A stretch of 64,000 bases of DNA, taken from contig CM060899.1 of the NCBI GenBank assembly GCA_030762935.1, positions 62,112,501 through 62,176,500 on the forward strand, in the 5' to 3' direction. Source of the stretch: Hymenopus coronatus (Eukaryota; Arthropoda; Insecta; Mantodea; Hymenopodidae). The stretch's first letter is position 1. Every line of letters starts with the position of its first letter. Below the pieces are notes generated by a model. It ran no database searches and was not told the origin of the DNA. It was given only the letters and a program-made list of their open reading frames with translations. The translations under genes and the position numbers were made by a program. This document shows, in pieces, positions 24,528-35,929 of the stretch.

Positions 24528-24528
<1 letters not shown>
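22865..24528 (-). mobile_element. W1 copy interrupted by a nested W1 copy
   Basis: The outer parts are 22865-23344 and 24201-24528. Left ends GTCATACACTTTTT and right resumes TTTTTTTCTCGTGAAATTGA, adjoining sequences in intact copies. Confidence 0.92.
23345..24200 (-). mobile_element. W1 full-length copy nested inside another W1
   Basis: 856 bp, ACTTTCTCTATACG to CACATCAGA, with T-runs on both sides. It fixes the element boundaries and shows insertion into a T-run. Confidence 0.95.

Positions 24529-24530
<2 letters not shown>

Positions 24531-24558
<28 letters not shown>
24531..24558. repeat. Poly-T tract between two W1 copies
   Basis: T-run of about 28 bases at the junction between the outer nested copy and a 5' piece. 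Confidence 0.9.
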
Positions 24559-24908
24559 AGCAGTTAACCGTTTTCAGATATTCCGGATTATTGGTATCAA
24601 TTTTAAGGCACTAACTTTTCTCGAACGGAAAGACATCTTTCTTCTCGTTTCTCGTTTGTTTACTCCTGGCAGGAAAAGATAATAGAATTTAAATTGTTTC
24701 ACATAGCGACCAGCTTTTAAAGGACTTGACTATCGTTTTAGCCTGTGCATTTCCTTATTTTCCTTCTACTTACAAGGAAGCTAGTAATAAGATTAATTCT
24801 GCTTGTGTTCATCTTGATTAGCATGATGTAGCTAAAAGATTGATCTTTTGGATAAAAGGTTTGTTTGCGGAACAGCTAGAGAAAGTCATATGAATGGAGC
24901 GCATCAGA
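24555..24908 (-). mobile_element. W1 5' half, divergent subtype
   Basis: Shares the TTCCGGATTATTGGTATCAA block with 22585-22859. Ends GCGCATCAGA then T-run. A 28-base T-run (about 24531-24558) separates it from the previous copy. Confidence 0.85.
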
Positions 24909-25333
24909 TTTTTTTGCTTTCTAAAGTTTACTAGAGGTGAGAGATTAGTTCTTCTTGATATCATCACAATCATCAACACCATTGCTAGTTGCCCTATCAA
25001 ATCTTTAAGCAGTAGAGTTGGTTGGTTTTTTGGTGTAGCGGTAGTATATGAGTAATTAATGCGGTAGGTATCCTTCAAACCAGCACTGTGGCACAACTCC
25101 CAAGGAATCCACAACTGTTTACAGGACATCAATGTTGCAACGGAAACTTCCGAGTGATACACAAATTACCGGTCTTTACCGAAACGGCCTTCCGCCTAAC
25201 TTGAGCTGCAGCACAAGAGTTTGCTCTCCGGGTCTGTCCTGTCGGCATCCACAACTTATTCCCAGTTACATCGATTTGAAATACCTAAATAATAACGAAA
25301 GAATCAACACAGACCTTATTTACAGAGTTACAG
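24909..25333. other. Unique sequence left of the mariner
   Basis: Slightly GC-richer near 25130-25260; no exon with good splice sites found. Confidence 0.5.
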
Positions 25334-26650
25334 TACGAGGTTTGACTGATAAGTCCCGGGCCTCACACAGAAATGGCACCACTAGGCCAGTTACACGGTA
25401 GCATCGTATAGTTTAACTCTAGACTAGTTTGTATCCATAGTTACAGGTCAATAGCTTGTTTAGTTTTCGAATGACAGCATTTTAAACAAGACAACTTCAG
25501 AGTTTTCACGAAAATGGAGGACTGGAAAAACGAGCAGTGATTAAATACTTTCTTTTGAAAGCCTTAACGCCTAAAGAAACCAAGGAGGAAATGGACAGTA
25601 CATTGAAAGACTCTGTCCCTTCATATTTAATGATTAAAAGGTGGGTTATAGAGTTTAAAATGGGACGTACGAGCACTAGTGATGAGCCTCGCTCTGGACG
25701 CCCTGTAGAAGTGACAACTCTAGAGATCATTGAAAAAACTCATCGTTTAGGACTGGAAGACCGCAGATTAAGTTGTTTGAAATAGCAGAGACTATAAACA
25801 TATCAAAAGAACGTGCAGGTAATATTTTAAGTAATGTTTTGGGCTTTCACAAGGTCTGTACAAGATGGATGCTGCGTTTGTTGACACCTGATCAAAAGTT
25901 GCAAAGAAAACCTGTTTCTGTTAAGTATGTGGAGCTCTGCTGTAAAAATCCCAGTGAATTTTTGAGATGGTTTTATTACCATGTATAAAACTTGGATGCA
26001 TCACTACACTCCAGAAAGTAAATCAGAGTCAAAACAGTGGATTGCGCCAGGTGAACCAACTCCAAAAAAGGCAAAGTCAATTTTGTCAGCTAACAAAGTT
26101 ATGGCGAGTGCTTTCTGGGATGCAAAGGGAACTATTTTTATTGGTTACTTGGAAAAGGGTAAAAGTATCACTGGTGACTACTACGTAAGCTTACTGCAAC
26201 GTTTAGGTGATGAGGTGAAAAGAAAAAGTCCTCATTTGGCAAACAAAATAAATAAATAAATAAACTAAAACCTTGTTTGATCACGACAATGCTCCGGCCC
26301 ATCGTTCAGTCATTGCAATGGGAAAAATGTGCACATTAAAGTTCGAATTGAACATCCACCCTATTCGCCAGATCTAGCACCCAGTGACTACCACCTGTTC
26401 CCAAACCTTAAAACATTTCTTGGGGAACGAAGATTTCACAGCAACAAGGAGGTCATTGATGTGGTAAAAAGCTACTTTGAGGACCTTGATAAATCTAACT
26501 ACAGAGATGGTTTAATTAAATTAGAACACCAATATGACAAATGTAATCACTTTTCTGGAGATTATGTTGAGAAATAAAGCAAAAACAAAAACAAAAAATT
26601 AAAATGCTCCTTTCTTTGAGAGGCCCGGGACTTATCAGCCGACCCTCGTA
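25334..26650 (+). mobile_element. Mariner element with both terminal inverted repeats, inactivated
   Basis: The first and last 31 bases are inverted repeats agreeing at 28 of 31 positions. They start TACGAGG and end with the inner half TGATAAGTCCCGGGCCTC. The outermost TA on each side is the mariner target duplication. The length of 1317 bp is normal for a full mariner. It contains one transposase region (25514-26576) on the plus strand, followed by an A-rich stretch. It sits inside the long intron, outside any W1 copy. Confidence 0.92.
25514..26576 (+). pseudogene. Mariner transposase, broken by frameshifts and a stop
   Basis: A D,D34D-type mariner transposase that would cut and paste the element at TA sites. 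Visible in order: an N-terminal start (MEDWKNEQ), the helix-turn-helix region (FLLKALTPKETKEEM), the linker GRTSTSDEPRSGRP, the WMLRLLTPDQ region, the KTWMHHYTPESK and GTIFIGYLEKGKSITGDYY region, the second catalytic motif HDNAPAHRS, and YSPDLAPSDYHLFPNLK with its third catalytic aspartate. The protein ends FSGDYVEK. Reading needs frame changes near 25537, near 25780 and near 25975. A stop lies in an AAATAAATAAATAAA slippage tract near 26252 just before the HDNAPAH motif. It is therefore non-functional. Low overall decay and near-identical ends suggest a fairly recent insertion. Confidence 0.88.
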
Positions 26651-27021
26651 TAAGCGGCTAAGGCTAGTGCAGTCCTTCACCGGGGAGTGCCATTTGTGCA
26701 TGTAACAGCTCGCTCGCCCTCTTGTCCCGTTTATTTTGGAAAGTGCGAGCGAATGTTCATGATGGCATTTCTCCTGTTTGTTTTAAAATCGTATGTATAT
26801 ATTCATATCATAAGCAATCAAATACATTCTCAAATCCATTACAATACAATCAATTTGAACATCTATTTCACTCTCTCGTGTGTTTGGCATTTTTCCGTGA
26901 TATCTCCCTCGCTTACCGTATCGGTCTCCAATCCGGTAGCCGTTTCTTCTCCCGATTCGCACTGCTGTCGAATCCTGGATTGAGTATTATCCTTTCCATT
27001 CCTTCTTCCATTAGTGTACCT
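26651..27021. other. Sequence right of the mariner, nothing recognised
   Basis: Contains plus-strand open readings without motifs. Confidence 0.5.
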
Positions 27022-27456
27022 CTATTTCAATATGCTTCTTGAATATTTTTTACTTTTTGAATCGAGTTTTTCCAGTCGTTTTTTGTTATTGACCCAATAG
27101 CACTCTAAAAAATTATGCTGTTCTCTCAATGAATTCCGTTTATCTTTACTCTTTTTAAATTCCAATATATTCCTAAGCGTTTCTTTACATCCAAAGAAAT
27201 TAACCTTCCTCTTACAAAATTTTAATAATTTTCGCAACGTAGGTATTTCTTTTTAACCACGTAATACTTCTGATATTTTTTTATAATTATATACTCGTCC
27301 ATATCGTTCAAAACGACTTTGTTTGCAGAATTTTATCAATCTTGAGACGTGGTGTAATTTTGTTATTTCCACCTTCTTCAAGCCGGCCCTCCTTTCTGAT
27401 AGCGCATATCTTTGTCTTCTTCTAGCCGGTAGAAGCGACAACAACTTCAGTGGCAT
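27022..27456 (-). pseudogene. Unidentified basic ORF with one in-frame stop
   Basis: On the minus strand two open pieces (27456-27253 and 27237-27022) lie in the same frame and are separated by a single TAA at 27253-27255. The combined reading is about 144 residues, very rich in K and R, with segments such as RRRQRYALSERRAGLKKVEI, HHVSRLIKFCKQSRFERYG and NNKKRLEKLDSKSKKYSRS. The F-C-K pattern occurs twice (LIKFCKQ, LLKFCKR), perhaps an internal duplication. I do not recognise the family. It could be a decayed mobile-element protein or a processed pseudogene. Base composition alone might also give K/R-rich readings in AT-rich DNA, so coding status is uncertain. Confidence 0.3.
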
Positions 27457-27719
27457 TCGTAATAAGCATTTTCTTCGCGGCGTGCTAATGAAGTAAACCA
27501 GGATGTAGCATTACATGACGTATGCGTGGTCATATTGCGTCATCGCGTTAGTTCGCCTGCTCTCCGCTCCCACTGCAGGGGCTGAACTGGCTTTGGCCGG
27601 CTTATACCTTACTCTATTTCTCAGCGTAATCTATACTCTGTCAAGATATATATCACGCGATACCAGTTTTTCCAATTCCAATGTAATACTTCTCTACCGC
27701 CAAAGAATTTATTCGTTTT

Positions 27720-28350
27720 TATGAATACGCCAATCGAATTTTATAGGCAAATAACGCAAGTGTATGGTGATAATGCAATGAACGAATCTTCAGTGAGGAA
27801 ATGGCGCGTAATTTACGAGTAGTCAAGGAAGAACCAGGAGTTTACTCCATGGCCAGGAGTAAAACAAAAGAGGTATAAAACGGACGAGGTTTTCCCTACT
27901 GAGAAAACGTTAAGTACTTTAAAATTGAAACCAAATACAGGGATATACTCGGAAGTCGTTAATTCTACAATAAAATTTATATGACATAAATTGTGTGTTT
28001 TAACGAGGTCTACATTTTTGTCCACCTCTTACGGTTTATCAGTTACGCAAAAGTCATTCACAATGAAGAGGACTCCAGTGGATATTCCCAGGACAAAGAC
28101 CGGAGTGGAAGTTCATCAATCGTTATAGAGGAGTTGAAAGCAAATGTTGATGAAAGAATTAAGCAAACCCGATATTTCACTTTGGTCACCATACATGACT
28201 TTTTAGGTGGAAATGATTTCGCAACTAGGTGAAAACCTCAACATGTCGGCTCTATCTTTAGCGGTGGAAGAGTATAACATAGACATTGAAACGATACCGC
28301 GTGACAATAAATACCTTGATAGCAATGACGATTACGTTGAGAAATAGAGT
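27720..28350 (+). pseudogene. Decayed mariner transposase remnant invaded by W1 sequence
   Basis: At 27720-27822 the frame reads FYRQITQVYGDNAMNESSVR followed by KW, matching the N-terminal helix-turn-helix (HTH_48) of SETMAR-type mariners. At about 28095-28200 it reads RSGSSSIVIEELKANVDERI, the next part of the same domain. At about 28255-28347 the end reads DIETIPRDNKYL...DDYVEK, like a mariner C-terminus. The core including the catalytic motifs is missing. Bases 27830-28090 are W1 body sequence replacing the linker between the two N-terminal pieces. No terminal repeats were identified. Confidence 0.6.
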
Positions 28351-29033
28351 AGGGTACTGTAACTTTGTAAATAAAGTTTTGTATTCGTATATTTGTTATT
28401 ATTTAGTTATGCCAAAATGTTCGTTACTTTCTGGATCGCCCTCATAATAAAGCATGATATTAGAGAACCACTATTGGGTGAAGAGGATAAAAATCTAACG
28501 TATTACATTCACATGACTTTCTCCCTCTGTTTTTCAAACACAATTCTTATAAAATATTATTCTTACACTACTTTATACTAATCAAGTTAAACATTACCAG
28601 AAATCTCTTATTGCTTCTTCTCATAAGTAGGAGAAATCTGGGAATACATTAGGCTAAAGCGATTGTCACATCTTTTAAAAGCTATCGTTATGTGAGTGTT
28701 ATCAATATTCGTAGATTATTTTAGTTAATAAGTAATTTAAATTATTGAACATTTTAATTGCACTGATTAAAAGATAAAATAAGCTATTTTAAATGTATTA
28801 TTATAATGAGTTTTATGATTCTAAAAAAAAATTATTAAAACATTAATTACTTTCCTCTTTCCATAGTTAGGAGAAAAACAAAAGAGGTATAAAACGGACG
28901 AGGACTTCCCTATTGAGAAAAGGTTAAGCATTTTAAAATTGAAACCAATAACAGGGATATACTAGGAAGCGGTAGTTCTACAGTAAAATTGTATGTGACA
29001 TAAATTGTGTGTTTTAACAATATCTATATTTTT

Positions 29034-29855
29034 ACTTTCTCCACATGTACTATGTACATAGTGAAGATATTGCATTTCACCGAAAATTCGATACTGAGAT
29101 TCCACCAGAAATACATGTTTTGGGTCCCCCTGAATAAAAAAAAACATTTTCAGAAAAAGGTCTGTGTGTCTGTGGAGAGCATAGCTCAAAAACGAAAAGG
29201 TCGTTGAACACCAAACTTGGTATTTAAGTTTGGTATCTTCCAAGGATGCGACTCTATTTTTAAGAAAATTCCCCACCCCAACTACTCTTTACATGGAACT
29301 TTATTCGAAAATTTTTATATTCTTAAAAATGGCTCTAAAATTTTGATTAAAATATCGTATATTAAAGATATTTACCTGACAAATAAAAGGTATATCTTGA
29401 ATTTTCTGGGAATAGCCTCTGAAGACTACTTTATTCTGGATGACTTTTGCATAACTACTAAACCGTAAGAGATAGACAAAAACTTAACACACAAAAAATG
29501 TAGAGCACGTTAAAACACACAATTTATGTTATATACTTTTTTTCGTGAAGTAGATCGTTTTTGAGGCATTCCTTGGTTTCGGTTTCAGCTTTGAAAAACT
29601 TATACTTTTCTCACACAGAAATTTGTCAACTCGTGTCCATACTAACAAAGGAACTTCAGCTACATAGTAACCAGCTTCTGACTGTCACTTTAACCTATGG
29701 TATTCCCTTATTTCGCTTCTACTTACAAGGAAACAACTAATAAGACTATTTCTGCTAATTATTTCTCCATTAGCATAAAGTAAATAGAAACATAAGCTTT
29801 TTAACAATAATTCGTTACAGAGGTAGAGAAAGTCATGTGAATGTAACACATCAGA
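29034..29855 (-). mobile_element. W1 copy nested in an opposite-strand W1
   Basis: 822 bp between T-runs. It interrupts the TCTACATTTTTTGTG block of the outer copy. The hairpin lost its right arm (ACATAGTGAAGATATTG). Confidence 0.93.
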
Positions 29856-30142
29856 TTTTTTGTGTAGTAAGCTTTTGTCTACCTCTTCAGTTTACCAGCT
29901 AGCCAAATTCATTCACAATGAAAAGGACTTCAGAGGCTATGGCCAGAAAATTCAAGATATACATTTTATTTGTCAGGTAAATATCCTTAATATACGATAC
30001 TTTAATCAAAATCGTTAGAGCCATATATGAGAAAATAAAAATTTTCGAAAAAAAGTTCCATGTAAAGGGTAGTTGAGTGTGTGGGAATTTTATTGAAAAT
30101 CTTCGTGTCGCATCCTTGGAAAAAACCAAACTTAAATACCAA

Positions 30143-30228
30143 TAGACAGACAGACATACAGACAGACAGACTGACAGACGGACATACAGACAGACAGACT
30201 GACAGACAGACTGGCAGACAGACAGACA
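30143..30228. repeat. (CAGA)n / (GTCT)n microsatellite inside W1
   Basis: Runs of CAGA with occasional CATA and CTGA units, in the place where other copies carry CA repeats. Confidence 0.95.
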
Positions 30229-30373
30229 CACTAACCTTTTTTTAGAAATGCCATTTTTGGATTCATAAGGACCCAAAACATTATTTCCAATGAAATCTCG
30301 GTATCAAATTTTGGGTTCATTACAATACCTTCTCTATACACTATGTATATAGTACGTGTAGAGAAAGTAAAAA

Positions 30374-31065
30374 GCATTGCTGGAAAAAGGTACGTGTGTG
30401 TGTGTGTGTGTCTGTGGACAGCATAGCTCAAAAACGTATAGACCGTTAAATACCAAACTTGGTATTTGAGTTTGGTATCTCCCAAGGATGTGACACGAAT
30501 ATTTTCAAGAAAATCCCCCCACCTCAAAGTACCCTTTACATAGAACTTTTTTCGGAAACGTTGATTTTATCAAAAATGGCTCTAAGGATTTTGATTAAAA
30601 TCTGTTATATTTAAGATATTTACATGCCAAAAATACATATTTGGAATTTTCTGGGAATAGCCACTAAAAACTCTTCATTTTGGATGATTTTAATTGAATT
30701 TTGTATAATTTGTAAACCGTAAGAGGTAGATAAAAATTTACCACACAAAAATGTAGATCACGACAAAAGACCCAATTTCCTTGTTTTTAGTTTCAGCTTT
30801 GAAAAGCTTATACTCTTCTAATACAGGTTTTTGTCAACTCCTGTCCATACAAACAATGGAAATTCAGTCACATAGCAACCAACTTTTGAGTTATCACTTT
30901 AACCTATGGTACTCCCATATTTCGTTTCTACTTACAAGGAAGCAAGTAATTATATTATTTCAGCTATTTTTTCCTCGATTAGAATGAAATAAGCGGAAGC
31001 ATAAGGTTTTTAATACTAATTGTCGCAGAGATGTAGCGAAAGTCATGTGAATTGAACACATTAGA
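30374..31065 (-). mobile_element. W1 copy lacking the hairpin end
   Basis: Starts at GCATTGCTGGAAAAAGGT next to the 3' end of the plus copy and runs to ACATTAGA. Confidence 0.9.
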
Positions 31066-31554
31066 TTTTTTTAACGTACAATCCGATTTTAAAATTGCTA
31101 TTAAACAGGAAGGTTAAGCGAAGCATTGCTCAAATACATTGGATTAGAAATAAAATCCCGTTTTTCTTCTACTCAAACTCTCCCTAGAAATTCTGCCATG
31201 CGTTAGAAAAAATTTGTGCAGCCTCCTCCATACTTTGTGTTTACTGAAGACATATTGCCAGATTTCCTGTTCCATCTGAGCGATTTGTTCCGATTCTCTT
31301 TTGTTGAGGTCCACTCGCAAACTCGCTGCTACATACGACAGACGTTCAATTGTTTGCGGTCTTATCCATGTTATTGCAGCCAAACTGTAGAATATGCCGA
31401 GATATTCTCATAGTTAAGGCGAGTATCTGTGAAATTTGGAAAATCCAAAACATGTTATATATCTTGTTGAAATTTACACTAGATATTATACACTTAAATG
31501 TAATACTTTTGCTATGTTTCAAACTTTTAGGTTATATGGCTATTTAAATAAAAA
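31066..31554. other. Unassigned segment with a minus-strand open reading
   Basis: 31144-31383 (minus) reads as 79 codons with a helical, charged stretch (RVDLNKRESEQIAQMEQEIW). No family recognised; it may be a mobile-element remnant. Confidence 0.35.
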
Positions 31555-31716
31555 TCTGATGTGTACCATTCGCGTAACTTTCTGTACATCTCTGGAACAA
31601 ATTATTGTTAAAAAGCTTATTCTTTTGTCTACTTCATGATAATCGATATAAACATTAGCAGACATGTTTTTTTGTAAGTGGAAAGGAAATCATGTAAATA
31701 GGACGCATAAGATTTT
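31555..31716 (+). mobile_element. W1 5' pieces in both orientations
   Basis: A plus 5' end (31555 to about 31680, TCTGATGTGTACC) fuses to a short minus 5' terminus ending GACGCATAAGATTTTT. Confidence 0.75.
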
Positions 31717-32341
31717 TAGAAAAAGGTTCGTGTGTGTCTGTATTACACGATAACTCAAAAACGAAAACTCCGTAAATCACCAAACTTGATATATAAGTTT
31801 AGTATCTTCCAAGGATGCGACACGAAGATTTTGAAAAAAAAAATCCCCCCATCCTAAACTACATGGAAACATTTTCGAAAATGTTGATGTTCTCAAAAAT
31901 AGCTCTAACGATTTTAATTAAAACACAATATTAAAGATATTTACAATACAAATAAAATGTATATCTTGAATTTTCTGAGAATATCCTCTGAAGATCCCTT
32001 TATTCTGGATGAATATTGCTGGAGTTTGTATAACTGGCAAACCGTAGGAGATAGACAAAAGCTAACTACACAAAATATATAGATCTCATTAAAACACACA
32101 ATTTATGTCATATACACTTTTTTCGTGGAGTTGACCATTTCTGAGATATTCCTTGTTTTTGGTTTCAGTTTTAAAATATTTTAACTTTTCACATACGGGG
32201 AATTCTTCAACTTTTGGTAATGCAAAGAAACGGATTTCATCCACATGGAAATCAGCTTTAAAAAATTTGATCATCGTTTAACATAGGATGCATTACAATA
32301 TCTTCTCTATACACTATGTACATAGTACGTGTAGAGAAAAT
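31717..32341 (-). mobile_element. W1 minus body joined to a plus hairpin end
   Basis: Body from AGAAAAAGGTTCGTGTG to TTTGATCATCGTTTAACATA (minus), then at about 32290 a plus-strand hairpin end ACTATGTACATAGTACGTGT. Confidence 0.85.
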
Positions 32342-32961
32342 AAAACGGTAATCAAATAGAAAAACAAAAGTAATGTTGGTAAAATGGAAAAAAAAATGGA
32401 TCGGTCTCATCCAGTTCTTCACTGCTGGGCTTTACTTTGAAATAGCCCCGTTGAGGTCTGCAACACTTTTAACGCACGAAGGGATATCTACATACGTCAA
32501 ATACGGGGCTGATGGGTCACCTGGTATAATATTCTGAGACAAGTAATTTCATTGCGCCTTGATGACTGCATTCTTGATGTAAACTTGGAGTACACAAATA
32601 AACATTTCTACCTTGTATTAAGGTAGAGCCATCACATGAATACACGACCTTCGGAGCCAACCCTGCCTAGAAAGAGAGGGAAATTCGGAGATGGAAACAG
32701 AGACGGAGAGGAAGAGCAGATAATGAAATAGAGGAGAGGAAGAGAGAGAGAGAGAGTGTGTGTGAGAATAATAACCACGTTTAAGCAATAATAGGATCAG
32801 ACCTGCAAATTCTCTAGTTTCTTCATAATGCTCCAAACAGGGTGAGTCATGCTTGATTATAGATGTTTTATTTTAAAACATAATTATATCTACATTTTGT
32901 AACAAAATTACTAAATATTTTGAATGACTGTCTGTTATCCCGATTATTCATTGGACAAAAT
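32342..32961. other. Unassigned segment with a short (GA)n stretch
   Basis: GAGAGGAAGAGAGAGAGAGA near 32735-32755, otherwise no recognised feature. Confidence 0.5.
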
Positions 32962-33782
32962 TTTGATTCGTTACATTCACATGGTTTTCCCTACCAATTC
33001 TGCATCGAGCTATTCTTACAAATGCTTAATATTCTATCTACTTTATGCTAATCAAGATAAACATGAGCAGAAAAGGTGTTATTATACATTTTTACAGGCT
33101 CAAGAGAAATCTGGGAATATACTAGACTAAAGTGATCGTCAAATATTTTAAGAACTGGCCACTACATGATAGCTCAAGATGATATTAAGAAAAAGAATGG
33201 CGACTTATTGTTTGAGAAAAGTATAGATATTAGCAAATTTAAACAAAAACAAGGAATATCTCGGAAATTGTTAAGTTCACAAAAGTATAGGTATTTGACG
33301 TAAATTGTGTGTTTTAAAGAGATCTAAATTTTTTGTGGAATAAAATTTTGTCTATTTATTTGGTTTACTATTCATCCAAGATGAATAAGGCTTCCGAGGC
33401 TATTCCCAGGAAATTCAAAATGGACCTTTTATTTTACACTTAAATATTTTAATGTATAGAATGTCAATAAAAAATATTACAGGTATTTATGAAAAAATAG
33501 AACATTTCGAAAAAAATACCATGTAAAGGGTAGTTTTCGGTGGAGGGAATTTTTCTCAAAGTCTTCGTGTCGCATCCCCGGAATGTACTAAACTTAAATA
33601 CCAAGTTTAGTATTTAACGGTCTTTTCGTTTTTGAGCTACACTATCCACCGACAAATATGGACCTTTTTCTAAAAATGTTTTTGTTGGATTCTCGGAGGC
33701 CAAAACATCTATTTCCGGTGAAATTTCGGTATCGAATTTTTGGATGGAATACACTATATACATAGTACCTGTAGAGAAAGAA
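32962..33782 (+). mobile_element. W1 copy
   Basis: Divergent 5' end (GATTCGTTACATTCACATGG), body complete, hairpin damaged (CTATATACATAGTACCTG). Confidence 0.88.
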
Positions 33783-33875
33783 AAAAAATTGATTTAGGGA
33801 AATCCAAAACATGTATTTCCGGTGAAATCTCGGTATCGAAATTTGGGTGCATTACATAGTACATGTAGAGAAAGT
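33783..33875 (+). mobile_element. W1 3' end piece in tandem
   Basis: About 90 bp with CATGTATTTCCGGTGAAATC. The hairpin keeps only its right arm. Confidence 0.85.
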
Positions 33876-34244
33876 AAAAAGGTGTGCGGCACAAAGCTGG
33901 TAGAGTATGCTGCGTCACTTCCAGAGATGGTACATTCGTCATTGCCTCTGTGCGACACAGATAGCGCTAACTAATAGCTTACAGCTCTCGCCAGGTGTCG
34001 TGCCTGCATTTAATTATTACTCCAACAAACTCCATGGGAGGGCAACTTATTTATTCAGTTCAATTATTATTTAAGCTCTCCCCTCTCTCTGGTTGTGAGG
34101 GAAGTCACTTCTACAAGTTCACGCTCCTGTTATTAAGCGAACTGCAAACCTTCCAGCTATACACTATAAACAACATGTAAGTTCACAAATGATACCAACA
34201 CTTCGTAAACAATTTAAATGCTTACAGCAAATTTATACTAAAAA
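33876..34244. other. Unique sequence between W1 copies
   Basis: Slightly GC-richer (TCACTTCCAGAGATGG); no exon supported. Confidence 0.5.
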
Positions 34245-35262
34245 CCTGATGTGTTACACTCACATGACTTTCTCTAGCTGCTCTACAAACAAATTTCTTG
34301 CAAAAGATTATCCTTTTTCTATACATGCTAATCGAAACAAACATTAGCAGAATGTTTTTATTACTTCCTTATAAGTAGAAGGAATGCGCTATGTTAAAGT
34401 GATAGTCAAATGATTGTTAGTATATGATAGTTCCACCACTTGACATTACTTCAATATATTTTGTAGTTACTTACTGGTCTATATTAAACGTTTATGGCCC
34501 TAAGCCGCAAAGTGTAGCCCAATGATTCCAAGAAGTAGGCAAAACTTTGGCAATCTGGCGATTTTCACATCTGAACAACTTAATGTTTTCAATTATATGA
34601 AATATGGATCGCCAGTAAAAATTACTTAAACTATTTCTTAAGACCGTTTTGTGTGTGGCTGTCCATATGTTTGGTGCAACCATCGTATAGCTTTACCGTC
34701 AAATGTTTTAAAAGCCATCGTTATGTGATTGTCATTGCAAATCGCTTCTTTGAGAACAAAAGAAAAACGGACACTGCCTGTCTGAGAAAAGTATAAGTAC
34801 TTCACAAATAACAAGGAATATCTCGGAAACGGTTACCTCCACAACAAAAACATAAACTGTGTGTTTTGAAGAAATATAAATGTTCTGTTAAGCAAGATCT
34901 CTTACGGTTTGCCATTTGTACAGCATTCCGTAAAAATTCATTCAGAGTAAAGTAGTCTTCAGAGGCTATTTCCAGAAAATTAAGGATATACATTTTATTT
35001 GTCAGGTAAATGTTTTAATATACGACATTTTATTCAAAATCGTTAGAGCTATTTTTTAGAAAATCAAAATGTTCGACAATTTTTCCATGTAAAAGGTAGT
35101 TGGGGATGGGGGATTTTCTTGAAAATCTTCGTGTCGCATCCTTGAAAGATACTGAACTTAAATACCAAGATTGGTATTTAACGGATTTTTCGTTTTTGAG
35201 CTATGTTGTCCATAGACACACACTCACACACACACACGCACACACGGGTCTTTTTCCAAAAC
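34245..35262 (+). mobile_element. W1 copy with an unidentified insert, 3' end lost
   Basis: W1 at 34245-34440 and 34690-35262. The insert between them has no known match here. It stops at GTCTTTTTCCAAAA, the internal A/T-run, where the next copy starts. Confidence 0.85.
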
Positions 35263-35929
35263 GCTGATGTGTTCCATTCACATGACTTTCTATACATCTC
35301 TGCAACAAATTATTGTTAAAAAGCTTATGCTTCTGTTTACTACATGCTACACGAGAATAAATTGGCAGAAATAGTCTTATTACTTGCTGCCTTGTAAGTA
35401 GAAGCGAAATAAGGGAGTATCATAGGTTAAAGTGACAGTCAAAAGCTGGTTGCTATGTGACTGATGTTCCTTTGTTTGTATCGACAGGAGTTGACAAATT
35501 CCTGTATGAGAAAAGTATAAGATTTTTAAAGCTGAAACCAATAACAAGGAATATCTCAAAATGTGTCTATCTCTTACGGTTTAGAAGTAAAACTCGCAAA
35601 AGTCATCCAGAATAAAGCAGTCTTCAGAGGCTATTCACAGAAAATTCAAGGTATATATTTCATTTGTCATATAAATATCTTAAATATAAGAGATTTTAAT
35701 CAAAATCGTTAAAGTCATTTTTGAGAAAATAAACATTGGGGGAGAGAGATTTTTTTTTTGAAAATCTTCGTGTCGCATCCTTTGAAGCTACTAAACTTAA
35801 ATACCAACTTTTCGTTTTGGAGTTATAGTATTCACACACTCCATATTTCCGATAAATCTTGGTATCGAATTTTTGAGTGCATTACAATACCTTCTCTATA
35901 CATTATGTACATAATGATGTAGAGAAAGT
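35263..35929 (+). mobile_element. W1 copy with internal deletions
   Basis: Complete 5' end, no CA repeat, and a hairpin shifted to ACATTATGTACATAATGATG. Confidence 0.9.

Larger units (their letters stand above)
28494..30368 (+). mobile_element. W1 copy interrupted by a nested W1 copy
   Basis: Outer parts 28494-29033 and 29856-30368. It also holds a 150 bp AT-rich insert (about 28708-28858), and its microsatellite is a long CAGA tract instead of CA (30143-30228). Confidence 0.9.

Noticed and set aside
30143..30228. CRISPR-like array
   Set aside because: Simple four-base microsatellite with no spacers.
32618..32836. Open frame with SHTHSLSLSSS
   Set aside because: Produced by the GA-rich stretch on the opposite strand.
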